Origin: an uncultured Porphyromonadaceae bacterium
GTDB lineage: Bacteria; Bacteroidota; Bacteroidia; Bacteroidales; Muribaculaceae
Assembly (NCBI GenBank): GCA_947175545.1
Contig: CAMWNI010000001.1
Location: 186,001 to 250,000, forward strand
DNA: 64,000 nt
Reading direction: 5' to 3'
Of this stretch, positions 51,781 to 60,985 are shown piece after piece (the first letter of the stretch is position 1; the number at the start of each line of letters is the position of its first letter). The notes beneath the pieces are model-generated. The model made no database searches, was not told the origin of the DNA, and saw nothing but the letters and a program-made list of their open reading frames with translations. The translations under genes and the position numbers were made by a program.

Positions 51781-54348
51781 ATGGAGAAACTGAAGAAAAT
51801 CCTGCCTCTGCTGCTCTGTGTGGTTGTGATTGTCGCCGTTGCTCTGGCCTTTTTCTGGCCTGATGCAGTCGAGGGCAATGTCCTTCGCCAGCACGATATG
51901 CAACAGGGTGCGGCCAATGGCCAGGAACTCGTCGAATACCGCGCCGCCAATCCCGGACAGACCGCATGGTGGACAAACTCACTGTTCGGCGGCATGCCTG
52001 CCTTCCAGATAGCCCCGAGCTACAACTCAACGGCTCTCTTCTCCTGGCTCAACAGTCTCTATGGGCTTTGGCTCCCCCAGCCTGCCAATCTGCTCTGCAT
52101 GATGATGCTCGGAATGCTGATTCTGCTGCTGGCAATGCGCTGCCGGCCGGGATTAGCCCTGACCGGAGCCATTGCATGGGGTCTCAGTTCTTATTTCGTA
52201 ATCATTATCGGAGCGGGCCATCTTTGGAAGTTTATCACTCTCTCTTATGTTCCGCCGACGATTGCCGGCCTTGTGCTGATATATCGCGGCAGGCGCTGGC
52301 TTGGTGTTGCACTGGCGGCTCTTTTCATGGCCTTGCAGATTTCGTCCAACCATATTCAGATGTCTTACTACTTCGCCTGGGTCATGGCCGGATTCGTGAT
52401 TGCCTACGGCGTTGAGTCTTTCCGTGCCGGACGTCTGAAACAGTGGGGCGTCAATACCGCCGTCCTGGCCGGAGCAATGTGTCTTGCCGTCGCGGCCAAT
52501 GCCCCGAATCTGTACCACACTTACGAGTACTCCAAGCAGACAATGCGCGGCCAGCACTCTGAGCTGACCCGGACACAAGCCGCCTCTTCAACGTCGACAG
52601 GCGGACTTGATCGCGACTATATTACTATGTACTCTTATGGAACCGGCGAGACTTTCTCCCTGCTGATTCCCGATATCAAGGGCGGAGCATCGGCCAAGCC
52701 ACTCCGCGGCAACATGGTCCCGACTTCGCTCACTGATACGGACGAGGGCGCCCGCCTGATGCGTCAGGGAGGCGAAATGACACTCCTGCAACTTTTCGGA
52801 CCCTACTTCGGGGGCGCCGAGGGTACGAACGGTCCCGTCTATGTCGGAGCCATAATCATGGCGCTTTTCCTTCTTGGCTGTTTTGTTGTCAAAGGGCCTC
52901 TGAAATGGGCGCTTGTCATTCTGACGCTGCTCTCTGTTTTCCTTGCATGGGGTCGCAACATGATGTGGTTTACGGACCTTTTCATTGACTTTATGCCCGG
53001 TTATTCAAAGTTTCGCACCGTAGAGTCGATTCTTGTTATTGCAGAGTTCACGATTCCTTTGCTGGCCATTCTTGGGCTTCGTAAATTTATTCGTGCTGAA
53101 AATCCTTGGAAGTCAATGCGTAAGCCTCTCGCATGGTCGTTCGGAATCTGCTTGTTCTTCTGTGCGGTTGGAATTTTCGCTCCCTCAATGTTCGGCCAGG
53201 CCGTCATGGGCGAGCGTGACCAGCAGACAATTGCCCAGTATGTGGCCTACGGCGCCCTACCCCAGGACTTCAACATTGCTGACTATCCTGCCGTCCTACA
53301 GGCTGCCGAGCAGATGCGCCTTCAGTTAGTCAAGACTGACGCTCTGCGCTCCTTCCTGTTTATTGCCGTGGGACTGCTTGCCCTTGTGGCTTTCAGTCGC
53401 GGCAAGTTGGGTGCGCGTTATGCTGTCGCCATTGTCGGACTGGCCGTGCTTGTCGACCTCTTTACTGCAGACCGTCGTTATCTGAACCATGACAGTTTCA
53501 CGGCTCCTGCCGCCGAAACTCCGTTTGAGGCTTCAGTTGCCGACCGCATGATTCTTGCCGATCCTGACCCTGATTACAGGGTTTTGGACGTCCAGAAATT
53601 CTCGTCGGCTGAGCCAAGTTATTTCCATAAGGCTATAGGTGGCTATCATGCCGCCAAGCTGACGCGCTATCAGGACCTCATTGACCGCCATCTCGCCTAC
53701 GTTGCTCGGCCGGAGATTCTCTCCCTGCTCGAACTGCGTTCCGACTCCGTAGCCGCTCAGTATGACCCCGCCGATGTTGCTTGGCTGCGATCCCATCTCA
53801 ACGTTCTTGACATGCTGAACACCAAATATATCATCGTTGACCCTTCGCAACCTCCCGTGCTGAATGAAAACGCCTATGGCAACGCATGGTTCGTCAATCG
53901 GGTTGACTATGTTGACGGTGCCGATGCTGAAATGGACGCTCTTGAATCAATCAATCCGCGCCTGACTGCCGTTGCCGACTCCCGCTTCCGTGCCATCCTG
54001 GGTGAGGCTTCCGCTCCCGCTCCGGGTGATGAAATTCGCCTCACTTCTTATGCCCCTGACCGGCTCCGGTTTGACTATAAGGCCGACGGCGACCGTGTTG
54101 CCGTCTTCTCCGAAGTCTATTTCCCCTGGGGATGGACCGTAACGGTCAATGGCAAAGACGTGCCGTTGGCGCGCGTTGACTATATCCTGAGGGCAATCCG
54201 TCTTCCGGCCGGTTCCGGTGAAATAGTGATGACCTTCCGTCCTCAGAGTGTGCGCACAACCGATACAATTGCCTATATCGCCATCGGGGCTATTTATCTG
54301 CTCCTTATTCTCGGCATTATCGTTAGTTTGCGTCGGCGTGTTGAATAA
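51781..54348 (+). CDS. YfhO-family multispanning membrane protein
   Basis: 855 residues. YfhO-type proteins have a GT-C-like membrane fold and are linked to lipid or teichoic acid glycosylation in Gram-positives. At least ten transmembrane helices occur between residues 8 and 560 (for example ILPLLLCVVVIVAVALAFFW at the start, LLCMMMLGMLILLLAM, WALVILTLLSVFLAWG). A soluble beta-rich part with SEVYFPWGWTVTVNGKDVPL, and a final helix (TIAYIAIGAIYLLLILGII) finish it. Downstream of manC, so a glycan-related role is likely. Acceptor unknown. Confidence 0.88.
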   Translation: MEKLKKILPLLLCVVVIVAVALAFFWPDAVEGNVLRQHDMQQGAANGQELVEYRAANPGQTAWWTNSLFGGMPAFQIAPSYNSTALFSWLNSLYGLWLPQPANLLCMMMLGMLILLLAMRCRPGLALTGAIAWGLSSYFVIIIGAGHLWKFITLSYVPPTIAGLVLIYRGRRWLGVALAALFMALQISSNHIQMSYYFAWVMAGFVIAYGVESFRAGRLKQWGVNTAVLAGAMCLAVAANAPNLYHTYEYSKQTMRGQHSELTRTQAASSTSTGGLDRDYITMYSYGTGETFSLLIPDIKGGASAKPLRGNMVPTSLTDTDEGARLMRQGGEMTLLQLFGPYFGGAEGTNGPVYVGAIIMALFLLGCFVVKGPLKWALVILTLLSVFLAWGRNMMWFTDLFIDFMPGYSKFRTVESILVIAEFTIPLLAILGLRKFIRAENPWKSMRKPLAWSFGICLFFCAVGIFAPSMFGQAVMGERDQQTIAQYVAYGALPQDFNIADYPAVLQAAEQMRLQLVKTDALRSFLFIAVGLLALVAFSRGKLGARYAVAIVGLAVLVDLFTADRRYLNHDSFTAPAAETPFEASVADRMILADPDPDYRVLDVQKFSSAEPSYFHKAIGGYHAAKLTRYQDLIDRHLAYVARPEILSLLELRSDSVAAQYDPADVAWLRSHLNVLDMLNTKYIIVDPSQPPVLNENAYGNAWFVNRVDYVDGADAEMDALESINPRLTAVADSRFRAILGEASAPAPGDEIRLTSYAPDRLRFDYKADGDRVAVFSEVYFPWGWTVTVNGKDVPLARVDYILRAIRLPAGSGEIVMTFRPQSVRTTDTIAYIAIGAIYLLLILGIIVSLRRRVE

Positions 54349-54781
54349 ACTCAGTTATCTGATAAAGCGATTCAGAGTGAGCCGTGGTTTCACGGTTCAC
54401 TCCCCTTTTGCGTTCCGTTTTGTTCGACTCGTTGTGCGCGAAACCTTACCCTACTATGATTTCCACACAATCCGTGACCCTTACGATCGGTTGCTTTACC
54501 GCACGGCCGTCTATTTCAATCCGGCAACCGTCGCAGCCAGTGGTCCCGGGGCTGACAAAGCCCTCGATATTTTACATCGCGCCCTTCCATCCGCACGCAT
54601 CGTCAACCCTTCCGAGGCCGAAATGCTTTTCACTTCGCTCCCCCACTCCTCGGCCTCCGTTCAATTCCTGCCCGGTGGGCAACAAATTCCTGACGCCGTC
54701 AACTTCTGCCTGCCCAAGGCAACAATTGCCGTCCGTCGTCGCGGAGTTCCACCCGCATCCTATCCTCTCTCCCTCCCTTGA
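54338..54781 (+). CDS. Short HSPF-motif protein, methyltransferase-like N-terminus
   Basis: Frame opens at GTG 54338 or TTG 54341, overlapping the YfhO stop; the longer frame back to 54248 is inside YfhO. The start KLSYLIKRFRVSRGFTVHSP with FAFRFVR resembles the N-terminus of a Bacteroidetes class I methyltransferase-like family that has a conserved HSPF. Here the protein ends after about 148 residues, well short of that family (about 250), and the SAM-binding core is poorly conserved. It may be a decayed or repurposed member. Confidence 0.5.
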   Translation: MLNKLSYLIKRFRVSRGFTVHSPFAFRFVRLVVRETLPYYDFHTIRDPYDRLLYRTAVYFNPATVAASGPGADKALDILHRALPSARIVNPSEAEMLFTSLPHSSASVQFLPGGQQIPDAVNFCLPKATIAVRRRGVPPASYPLSLP

Positions 54782-54807
54782 CCTCCGACGCCGCATTCCG
54801 CGCCCGG

Positions 54808-56052
54808 CTATTTGCGGGGAGATTCGCGGGCGTTGTCAGCGGGTTGATAGAAGCGCGTGCCGGAAAGGGCATCGGGGAGGTACTGTTGGCGCACATAGTG
54901 GCCGGGATAGTCGTGTGGGTATTTGTAGTCGGCGCCGTAGCCCATTTCTTTCATCAGCGAGGTTGGGGCGTTGCGCAGATGGAGCGGCACGGGCAGGTCG
55001 CCGCTTTTGCCAACTTCAGCCAGGGCGGAGTTAATCGCCAGGTAGGCGGAGTTTGATTTGGGCGAGGTTGCCAGATAGACGGTACATTCAGCCAAGGGGA
55101 TTCGCCCTTCAGGCCAGCCGATTTTCTTCACGACGTCGAAAGTGGCATTTGCAAGGAGCAGGGCGTTGGGGTTGGCAAGGCCAATGTCTTCGGCGGCGAG
55201 AATCACGAGGCGGCGCGCTATGAATTCGGGGTCTTCGCCGCCGGCAACCATACGCGCAAGCCAGTAAATTGCGGCATCGGGATCTGAGCCGCGTACACTT
55301 TTGATAAAGGCGGAAATGATATCATAGTGCATTTCGCCGCCTTTATCATAGGCTGCGGGATTTTCCTGAAGGCGGTCTGTGACCGTTGCATCATTGATTA
55401 TGAGAGGTTTGCCTGCCGGAGTAGACTGTTCGAGCAGGTCAAGGATATTGAGGAGTTTACGCGCATCGCCGCCCGAAAAGCGGAAAAGGGCGTCGGTTTG
55501 CTCAACGCGGACATCCATTCCCGAGAGTATCTCGTCACGTGTCAGCGCGTGGTCGAGCAGGGTCTGGAGTTCTGAGGCCTCGAGGGGCTTTAGCGTGTAA
55601 ACCTGTGCGCGGCTCAAGAGCGGCCTGATTACTTCAAACGATGGATTTTCCGTCGTGGCGCCAATAAGGGTCACAACGCCGCTCTCAACAGCTCCCAGCA
55701 GCGAATCCTGTTGCGACTTGCTGAAACGGTGGATTTCGTCAATGAACAAAATGGGCCGTCCGGTCGAGAACATTGAGCGCTGATCGGCCCGGCAGCGCTC
55801 AATCACTTCGCGTACTTCCTTGACGCCTGCGTGGACGGCCGAGAGAGTATAGAAGGACGAATTTGTCGAATTGGCAATGATGCGCGCCAGGGTTGTTTTT
55901 CCGACTCCCGGAGGCCCCCAGAGAATGAAGGAGGCAACGCGCTGCTGTTCAATCATGCGACGCAATATTGAATCGGGACCGACGAGGTGGGTCTGGCCTA
56001 TGTAGTCGTCGAGAGTTTGCGGACGCATCCGCTCGGCTAATGGTGCTTGCAT
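54808..56052 (-). CDS. rarA: Replication-associated recombination protein A (RarA/MgsA)
   Basis: AAA+ clamp-loader-like ATPase acting at stalled forks. PLAERMRPQTLDDYIGQTHL at the start, Walker A LWGPPGVGKTTLARIIA, Walker B LFIDEIHRFSKSQQDSLL, sensor 1 LIGATTENPSFEV, and the tetramerisation domain with SAFIKSVRGSDPDAAIYWLA. 414 aa. Its start overlaps the recQ stop by 16 bp. Last gene of recJ-recQ-rarA. A 26-bp gap separates it from the convergent gene. Confidence 0.95.
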   Translation of the reverse strand: MQAPLAERMRPQTLDDYIGQTHLVGPDSILRRMIEQQRVASFILWGPPGVGKTTLARIIANSTNSSFYTLSAVHAGVKEVREVIERCRADQRSMFSTGRPILFIDEIHRFSKSQQDSLLGAVESGVVTLIGATTENPSFEVIRPLLSRAQVYTLKPLEASELQTLLDHALTRDEILSGMDVRVEQTDALFRFSGGDARKLLNILDLLEQSTPAGKPLIINDATVTDRLQENPAAYDKGGEMHYDIISAFIKSVRGSDPDAAIYWLARMVAGGEDPEFIARRLVILAAEDIGLANPNALLLANATFDVVKKIGWPEGRIPLAECTVYLATSPKSNSAYLAINSALAEVGKSGDLPVPLHLRNAPTSLMKEMGYGADYKYPHDYPGHYVRQQYLPDALSGTRFYQPADNARESPRK

Positions 56053-57950
56053 GTGGTGACTTTTGTTTGTTGAGGGTTGAGGATTAGTTCGCCTGACTCG
56101 AGCAGCGAGCGTATGAGGTCGGTTGCCCGTTCGGGGTTTAGTTTTGAACGTCTGATGAGATCGCGGAGTTCGATTCCGGGAGAAGCGAGACTCTTGATAA
56201 GGCTGATTTCGCGGTTGCGGCTGGCTTCATCTGAGGAGGTGGACGCCGTTCTGGCTGCTCGACATGTGTCGCAGATGCCGCATGCGCAGTCAGGCGTTTC
56301 GCCGAAGTATTCGAGAATAACATTTGGCCGGCAAACCTCAGGGTTAAAGACCAGGCGCTTCATGGCGTCGATTCGCTGCTTCATGCTTTCGCGTCGGCGG
56401 TCGTAGATTTCTCGCGGAAGTTCAATATGTTTGGCAAAGACGCGGCGCGATGGAAAGTAAAGATAGGGTTGTTGGCGCCTCGGAACGTAATGGAGCGCAT
56501 GGGCGCGTGTCAGTCCGAGCAGGGCGTGATAGACCTCTTCAGGGGTCATCTGTAGCCTTGAGGCAATGACGGTTTCGGAAATGTTGACGTAGTCGGCGAA
56601 AACTCCGGAACAGTTGCGTAGAATAAACTGAAGGACTTCGTCCTGAGTGGGTTCAAGGCTCATTGCGTAAAGGTCTGTCTTTGTAGCCGTCATCATTACT
56701 CGGGCGCGCGCGTCGACATCCTCGACGAATTCCATGTATCCGGCCAGGGAAAGCAGTTTCAGTGATGCCCTTGCCGGAGCCTCCTGAAGCCTGTTTTGCC
56801 TGACGAATTGCCCGAAGTCGAAGTCAAAAACCTGATTGAAGCCTTCACCCAGGGCAAGATCAACAAACAGACACGCTTTTTCGTATATGTCAGCGATATA
56901 TTCGCGTGGAGGAAAGGCTTCGGCCAGGCGGCGGGAAAGCACGCCCTTGTCACGCATCGAGGCAATCACCACGGCGAAACTCGGATTGCCGTCACGCCCG
57001 GCTCGTCCCGCTTCCTGATAGTATTCTTCAATCGACGAGGGCAGGTCGTAGTGGACAACGACGCGGACGTCCGGTTTGTCGATGCCCATGCCGAAGGCGT
57101 TAGTTGCCACCATAACGCGCGAGCGTCCGTCTTTCCATGTCTGTTGCTTGAGGTCTTTGTCTTCTGGGGCCAGTCCGGCATGATAGAAGTCGGCCGGGAT
57201 GCCTTCGGCAGTCAGCAGTTCCGAGATTTCGCGTGTGCGCTTGCGCGAGCGGACGTAGACAATAGCGGAGCCGAGGGTGTTTTTAAGCACTGTCAGCAGC
57301 CGTTCAGGCTTATTCTCAGTGTAGCGGACAATATAACTGATATTAGGTCGTGCAAAACTCTTGCGGAACAAGCGAAAGCCTGGACGGAACCGCAGCAGCC
57401 GGCATATGTCATCGGCAACCGGCACCGTGGCGCTTGCCGTAAGCGCCATCACAACAGCCGACGGGAATATATCGCGAAGAGCGGCAATGTGGAGATATGA
57501 GGGGCGGAAGTCGTAGCCCCACTGAGATATACAGTGGGCCTCATCTACAACAATCATCGAGACATTGAAGTCTTTCAGGCGTTGCCGGAAGCGCTCGCTC
57601 TGGAGCCGTTCGGGGCTGATATATAGAAACTTTACCTTGCCAAGTTCGGCCTTTTGCAGTCCGAGGCGAGCTTCGGCGCGCGTCAGGCCGCTGTGGACAT
57701 AGGTTGCAGGAATGTCATGGGCGCGCAGGTTGTCAACCTGGTCCTTCATCAGCGAAATCAGCGGGGTAACGACGATTGTCAATCCGGGCATCAGCAGCGC
57801 CGGCACCTGAAACGTAATGCTCTTCCCACCGCCCGTCGGGAGCAATCCAAGCGTGTCGGCTCCGCTAAGGGCAGAGTCGACAATCTCGGCTTGGAGGGGT
57901 CGGAAATCCCGGTAGCCCCAATGCTTGAACAGGACTTCGCGGGGAGTCAT
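56037..57950 (-). CDS. recQ: ATP-dependent DNA helicase RecQ
   Basis: SF2 3'-5' helicase. I use ATG 57950 (MTPREVLFKHWGYRDFRPLQ), 16 bp after the recJ stop; the longer frame from 58094 lies in recJ. Walker A LLPTGGGKSITFQVPAL, DEAH box VDEAHCISQWGYDFRPSY, motif VI YYQEAGRAGRDG, and the zinc-binding cysteines CRPNVILEYFGE plus CACGICDTC. A C-terminal stretch of about 60 residues after the zinc/winged-helix part suits an HRDC-like or winged region. About 637 aa. Confidence 0.94.
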   Translation of the reverse strand: MTPREVLFKHWGYRDFRPLQAEIVDSALSGADTLGLLPTGGGKSITFQVPALLMPGLTIVVTPLISLMKDQVDNLRAHDIPATYVHSGLTRAEARLGLQKAELGKVKFLYISPERLQSERFRQRLKDFNVSMIVVDEAHCISQWGYDFRPSYLHIAALRDIFPSAVVMALTASATVPVADDICRLLRFRPGFRLFRKSFARPNISYIVRYTENKPERLLTVLKNTLGSAIVYVRSRKRTREISELLTAEGIPADFYHAGLAPEDKDLKQQTWKDGRSRVMVATNAFGMGIDKPDVRVVVHYDLPSSIEEYYQEAGRAGRDGNPSFAVVIASMRDKGVLSRRLAEAFPPREYIADIYEKACLFVDLALGEGFNQVFDFDFGQFVRQNRLQEAPARASLKLLSLAGYMEFVEDVDARARVMMTATKTDLYAMSLEPTQDEVLQFILRNCSGVFADYVNISETVIASRLQMTPEEVYHALLGLTRAHALHYVPRRQQPYLYFPSRRVFAKHIELPREIYDRRRESMKQRIDAMKRLVFNPEVCRPNVILEYFGETPDCACGICDTCRAARTASTSSDEASRNREISLIKSLASPGIELRDLIRRSKLNPERATDLIRSLLESGELILNPQQTKVTTCKHH

Positions 57951-57966
57951 TGACCTGTCGTTGGGT

Positions 57967-59712
57967 TTATTCGAAGTTAATTTCCTTAATGAGGAGCTGA
58001 ATCGGGGAGCCTGCGGCATGGTGCTTGTTCTCCTCGATTGTGTAGACAAGGGTGAAGGGGTCGCCTGCGCTGATGCGTTCAAACTTATCAGCAAAGTTAA
58101 AGGCTATTGCGTTGACAGGCTCGGCGGTTGTCGGGTCAAGAAGGTCAAGCTTGATGTGTTCAAGCTGTTTGCCGACAACTTTCGAGGTTCCGGCGTCCCG
58201 CACCCGGCGGGTCCGGAAAACCGGCTTGGTGTTGCCCGGACCGAACGGATTGAATCGGCGCAAGGCGTGGAGCAAATCCGTCGTCACGTCGCTCAGGGTA
58301 ATGTCCGCGTCGATTTCGCAGGCGGGTTTCATCTGGGCCGGAGTGATGTTGGCGGCTACATATTCCTCGAACCGGCGGGCAAATTCCTTGATGTTTTCCG
58401 GTTTCATCGAGAGGCCGACGGCGTATGTGTGGCCGCCGAAGTTCTCAAGCAGGTCGGCACACGACTCCACGGCCGAGTAGATATCGAAACCCTGGACCGA
58501 GCGTGACGAGCCTGAGGCTATGCCGTTGGTCAGGGTGAGGACTACGGCGGGTTTATAATAGTCCTCGGTCAGGCGTGACGCAACGATGCCGATGATGCCA
58601 CGGTGCCATGATTCATTGTAGATAACAATAGACTTACGGTCCGAGTCAAGATCGCCCCTTGATTCGAGAATGGCGTTGGCCTCCTCGGTTATCACCTTGT
58701 CAAGTTCCTTGCGGTCCGAGTTGTAGCCGTCGATTGCACGGGCCTTTTCGAGGGCGTCAGCCGCGTCACGGCTGACGAGGAGGTCAACAGCCTCGCGACC
58801 GCTCTGCATGCGCCCGGAAGCGTTTATTCTCGGTCCTATCTTGAAGATTACGTCGGTGATGGTGATTTCGCGGCCGGTCAGTCCGCAGATTTTCATGATT
58901 CCGCGCAGACCCATGTTCGGATTTGAGTTCAGCCGGCGCAGACCGTGGTAGGTCAGGATGCGGTTTTCGCCAATCATCGGCACAATGTCGGCCGCGATGC
59001 TGACCGCAACGAGGTCGAGCAGGGCGTCGAGCGGTCCCTGGGGCAGTCCGTTACTGATTGCGAAAGCCTGCATCAACTTGAATCCGACGCCGCATCCGCT
59101 CAGATGAGAGAAAGGATAGGTGCTGCCCTCAAGCTTCGGGTTGAGGATTGCAACGGCATCCGGAAGCTCCGCTCCGGCCACGTGATGGTCACAAATAATG
59201 AAATCAATGCCGAGGGTTTTCGCATAGGCGATTTCCTCGTTTGCCTTGATTCCGCAGTCAAGAATGATGATGAGCTTGATGCCGCGCGCGGCAGCTTCGT
59301 CAACAACATGCTTGGATATTCCATAGCCGTCGTCATAGCGGCCCGGAATGTAATAGTCAATCTGCGAGTAGAACTGCGACAGATACTTGTAGACGAGCGC
59401 CACGGCCGTGGTTCCGTCTACGTCATAGTCGCCATAAACCAGAATTCTTTCCTTAGACCCCATAGCCTCGTTCAGACGGCCCACCGCGACGTCCATTCCC
59501 GGCATCAGGAATGGATCGTGGAGGTCATTGAGCGAGGGACTGAAGAATTTATGCGCCTCTTCCGGAGTGGTTACATCCCGTTCTGCCAGCAGTTTGACAA
59601 CTACCGGTGTCGAGGCGAAACGCTCCTTTAGAGGGCGTTGGCTGTCAGCTTCAGCTGAATGTGGGTGGAAGTCGGAGTGGTTTGTGGCTCTTGAGTTCCA
59701 TTTTTCGGTCAT
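57967..59712 (-). CDS. recJ: Single-stranded-DNA-specific exonuclease RecJ
   Basis: DHH-family 5'-3' exonuclease in recombination and mismatch repair. DHH motifs: LVYGDYDVDGTTAVALVYKY, the DHH-type IIILDCGIK and FIICDHHVAGAELP, then a DHHA1 region with GGHTYAVGLSMKPENI. The nucleotide-binding end includes FNPFGPGNTKPVF. 581 aa. A promoter with 20-bp spacing lies about 130 bp upstream, so the leader is long. Confidence 0.95.
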   Translation of the reverse strand: MTEKWNSRATNHSDFHPHSAEADSQRPLKERFASTPVVVKLLAERDVTTPEEAHKFFSPSLNDLHDPFLMPGMDVAVGRLNEAMGSKERILVYGDYDVDGTTAVALVYKYLSQFYSQIDYYIPGRYDDGYGISKHVVDEAAARGIKLIIILDCGIKANEEIAYAKTLGIDFIICDHHVAGAELPDAVAILNPKLEGSTYPFSHLSGCGVGFKLMQAFAISNGLPQGPLDALLDLVAVSIAADIVPMIGENRILTYHGLRRLNSNPNMGLRGIMKICGLTGREITITDVIFKIGPRINASGRMQSGREAVDLLVSRDAADALEKARAIDGYNSDRKELDKVITEEANAILESRGDLDSDRKSIVIYNESWHRGIIGIVASRLTEDYYKPAVVLTLTNGIASGSSRSVQGFDIYSAVESCADLLENFGGHTYAVGLSMKPENIKEFARRFEEYVAANITPAQMKPACEIDADITLSDVTTDLLHALRRFNPFGPGNTKPVFRTRRVRDAGTSKVVGKQLEHIKLDLLDPTTAEPVNAIAFNFADKFERISAGDPFTLVYTIEENKHHAAGSPIQLLIKEINFE

Positions 59713-59841
59713 TTATGTTTATTTTTTTATTATATAGCGTAGTCAACCGGCTCGGCGCCAGCAATATCGGGCGCGAGCCTGAGCCATAGACCTGACCGAG
59801 AAGAGCCTTGGAGTGAGAGAGAATCCGGCAATTTGGCTGAC

Positions 59842-59873
59842 CAAAGTTACAAAATTCCCCCTCGGCTCGCAAA
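59842..59873 (-). promoter_or_regulatory. Promoter TTTG-N20-TAACTTTG for recJ-recQ-rarA
   Basis: On the minus strand TTTG (59873-59870) and TAACTTTG (59849-59842), 20 bp apart, just past the thiE stop. The recJ ATG is 129 bp downstream; nothing else was recognised in that leader. Confidence 0.72.
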
Positions 59874-59888
59874 TATTTAACAAATATT

Positions 59889-60512
59889 TTAGTTTTTCCG
59901 GCCCCCTTCATCAAGTATGGAACGCACGGTGGCGGCGGGGTCGGATGCGTTGATGATTGCTCCGCTCATGGCAATGCCGTTCACTCCGGTTTCGAGCAGT
60001 GCGGGGACGTCGTCGGGCGTGATGCCGCCGATGGCCACTATCGGCAACTCGCATCCGGCCGCACGGACTTCGCTGACGATCTTGCGGTAGCCCTCAAGGC
60101 CGAGCGTTGGGGCGAGTTTTTCTTTTGTGGTTGTGAATCGGAAAGGGCCAAGGCCGATGTAATCAATGTCGAGGCGGGCCAGGGCGAGTATCTCGTCGGA
60201 AGTGTTGGCCGTGCAGCCAATGATTGCGTGCGGGCCGAGAAATTCGCGGGCTTTGGCCGGCTCCATGTCGTTTTTGCCGAGGTGAACTCCATGGACCTTC
60301 GTCTCCATTACAACGTCGACGCGGTCATCAATGACGAGAATCGTTTCATTGTCACGGCAAATGGGGATAATCTCGCGGGCCATCTCAGCCACTTCGGCAT
60401 CGGTCGCGTCTTTCATTCTGAGTTGAATCCAGCGGCAACCGCCTTCGATTGCAAGACGAACCTGTTCGGGAATTGAAAGACGGTCGGATGAATGAGTTAT
60501 GAATTGTAACAC
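59889..60512 (-). CDS. thiE: Thiamine-phosphate synthase
   Basis: Joins HMP-pyrophosphate and thiazole phosphate to form thiamine phosphate. Motifs: GGCRWIQLRMKDATD, VIDDRVDVVMETKVHGVHLG, IIGCTANTSDE, YIGLGPFRFTTTKEKLAP, and PIVAIGGITPDDVPALLETG with GIAMSGAI. 207 aa is normal. It follows thiS after a 95-bp gap that contains a hairpin. Confidence 0.94.
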   Translation of the reverse strand: MLQFITHSSDRLSIPEQVRLAIEGGCRWIQLRMKDATDAEVAEMAREIIPICRDNETILVIDDRVDVVMETKVHGVHLGKNDMEPAKAREFLGPHAIIGCTANTSDEILALARLDIDYIGLGPFRFTTTKEKLAPTLGLEGYRKIVSEVRAAGCELPIVAIGGITPDDVPALLETGVNGIAMSGAIINASDPAATVRSILDEGGRKN

Positions 60513-60550
60513 TTTGTGAAAAAATTTAAGGGATTAAAATTCTTTTATGC

Positions 60551-60598
60551 AAAATACAGAAAACGGCAGGACAGGTGTGTGCCTGAATTCTGTATTTT
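60551..60598. repeat. Perfect 11-bp inverted repeat between thiS and thiE
   Basis: AAAATACAGAA (60551-60561) pairs with TTCTGTATTTT (60588-60598); CAGG and CCTG can also pair inside. The arm is the dispersed word seen at 8190-8217 and 29533-29555. It could attenuate or stabilise the thiS-thiE mRNA. Confidence 0.6.
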
Positions 60599-60607
60599 CA
60601 ATCTCTC

Positions 60608-60808
60608 TCATCCTCCGTAGAAGGCGCGGAAGACAAGGATTTTGTCTCCGTCGTGGAGCAGGGTTTCAGCCCATAGAGAAGGTGGAATGGCAATTTCGTT
60701 CAGAGCCACGGCTTTGCCGGCCGGAGATATGCCCTGCTGCTGAAGAATTACGGCCAGCGGGGTCAAATCCGCTGCCATTATCGGTTTTTCGTTCAAATAG
60801 ACTGTCAT
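60608..60808 (-). CDS. thiS: Sulfur carrier protein ThiS
   Basis: 66-residue ubiquitin-like sulfur carrier for the thiazole ring. Starts MTVYLNEKPIMAADLTPLAV, with NEIAIPPSLWAET in the middle and the C-terminal Gly-Gly (FYGG) that is activated and thiocarboxylated. The rest of the thi genes (thiG, thiH, thiF) are not in the window; only thiE follows. A TAATTTTG box lies 27 bp upstream. No TPP riboswitch motif was seen. Confidence 0.93.
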   Translation of the reverse strand: MTVYLNEKPIMAADLTPLAVILQQQGISPAGKAVALNEIAIPPSLWAETLLHDGDKILVFRAFYGG

Positions 60809-60835
60809 TGTGTAACGTTTGTAGAATTAATTGTG

Positions 60836-60843
60836 CAAAATTA
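60836..60843 (-). promoter_or_regulatory. -7 box TAATTTTG for thiS-thiE
   Basis: Read on the minus strand; 27 bp before ATG 60808. No TTTG at the expected upstream distance. Confidence 0.5.
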
Positions 60844-60913
60844 ATGATTTTTTTGCAATTTGAGGAAGTGTTCAGCCTCCGCTAACGCACAGGGGAGCGG
60901 CAATAATATTATT

Positions 60914-60952
60914 AAGAGAGTCAAGGGTCATTGTGTGACTCTTGACTCTCTT
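60914..60952 (-). terminator. Strong hairpin terminator after secDF
   Basis: AAGAGAGTCAAG pairs with CTTGACTCTCTT (12 bp), extended inside by GTCA/TGAC. It lies 34 bp after the secDF stop. The sequence beyond is AT-rich on both strands, so it could act both ways; thiS is on the same strand and has its own promoter further on. Confidence 0.85.
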
Positions 60953-60985
60953 TGATAAAATTGCAGGGTAGGGGAGGGAAGACGG

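Noticed and set aside
54248-54337. Longer N-terminus for the HSPF-motif gene
   Set aside because: These bases encode the last membrane helix of YfhO in another frame; the family-like start is KLSYLIKRF just after 54338.
57951-58094. Longer N-terminus for RecQ
   Set aside because: It would run 128 bp into recJ and gives a Ser/Thr/Pro-rich sequence with no similarity to RecQ; MTPREVLFKHWG at 57950 is the usual start.
60809-60985. TPP riboswitch upstream of thiS
   Set aside because: I looked for the CTGAGA core and the second conserved arm and found neither; only a -7 box and the secDF terminator are present.
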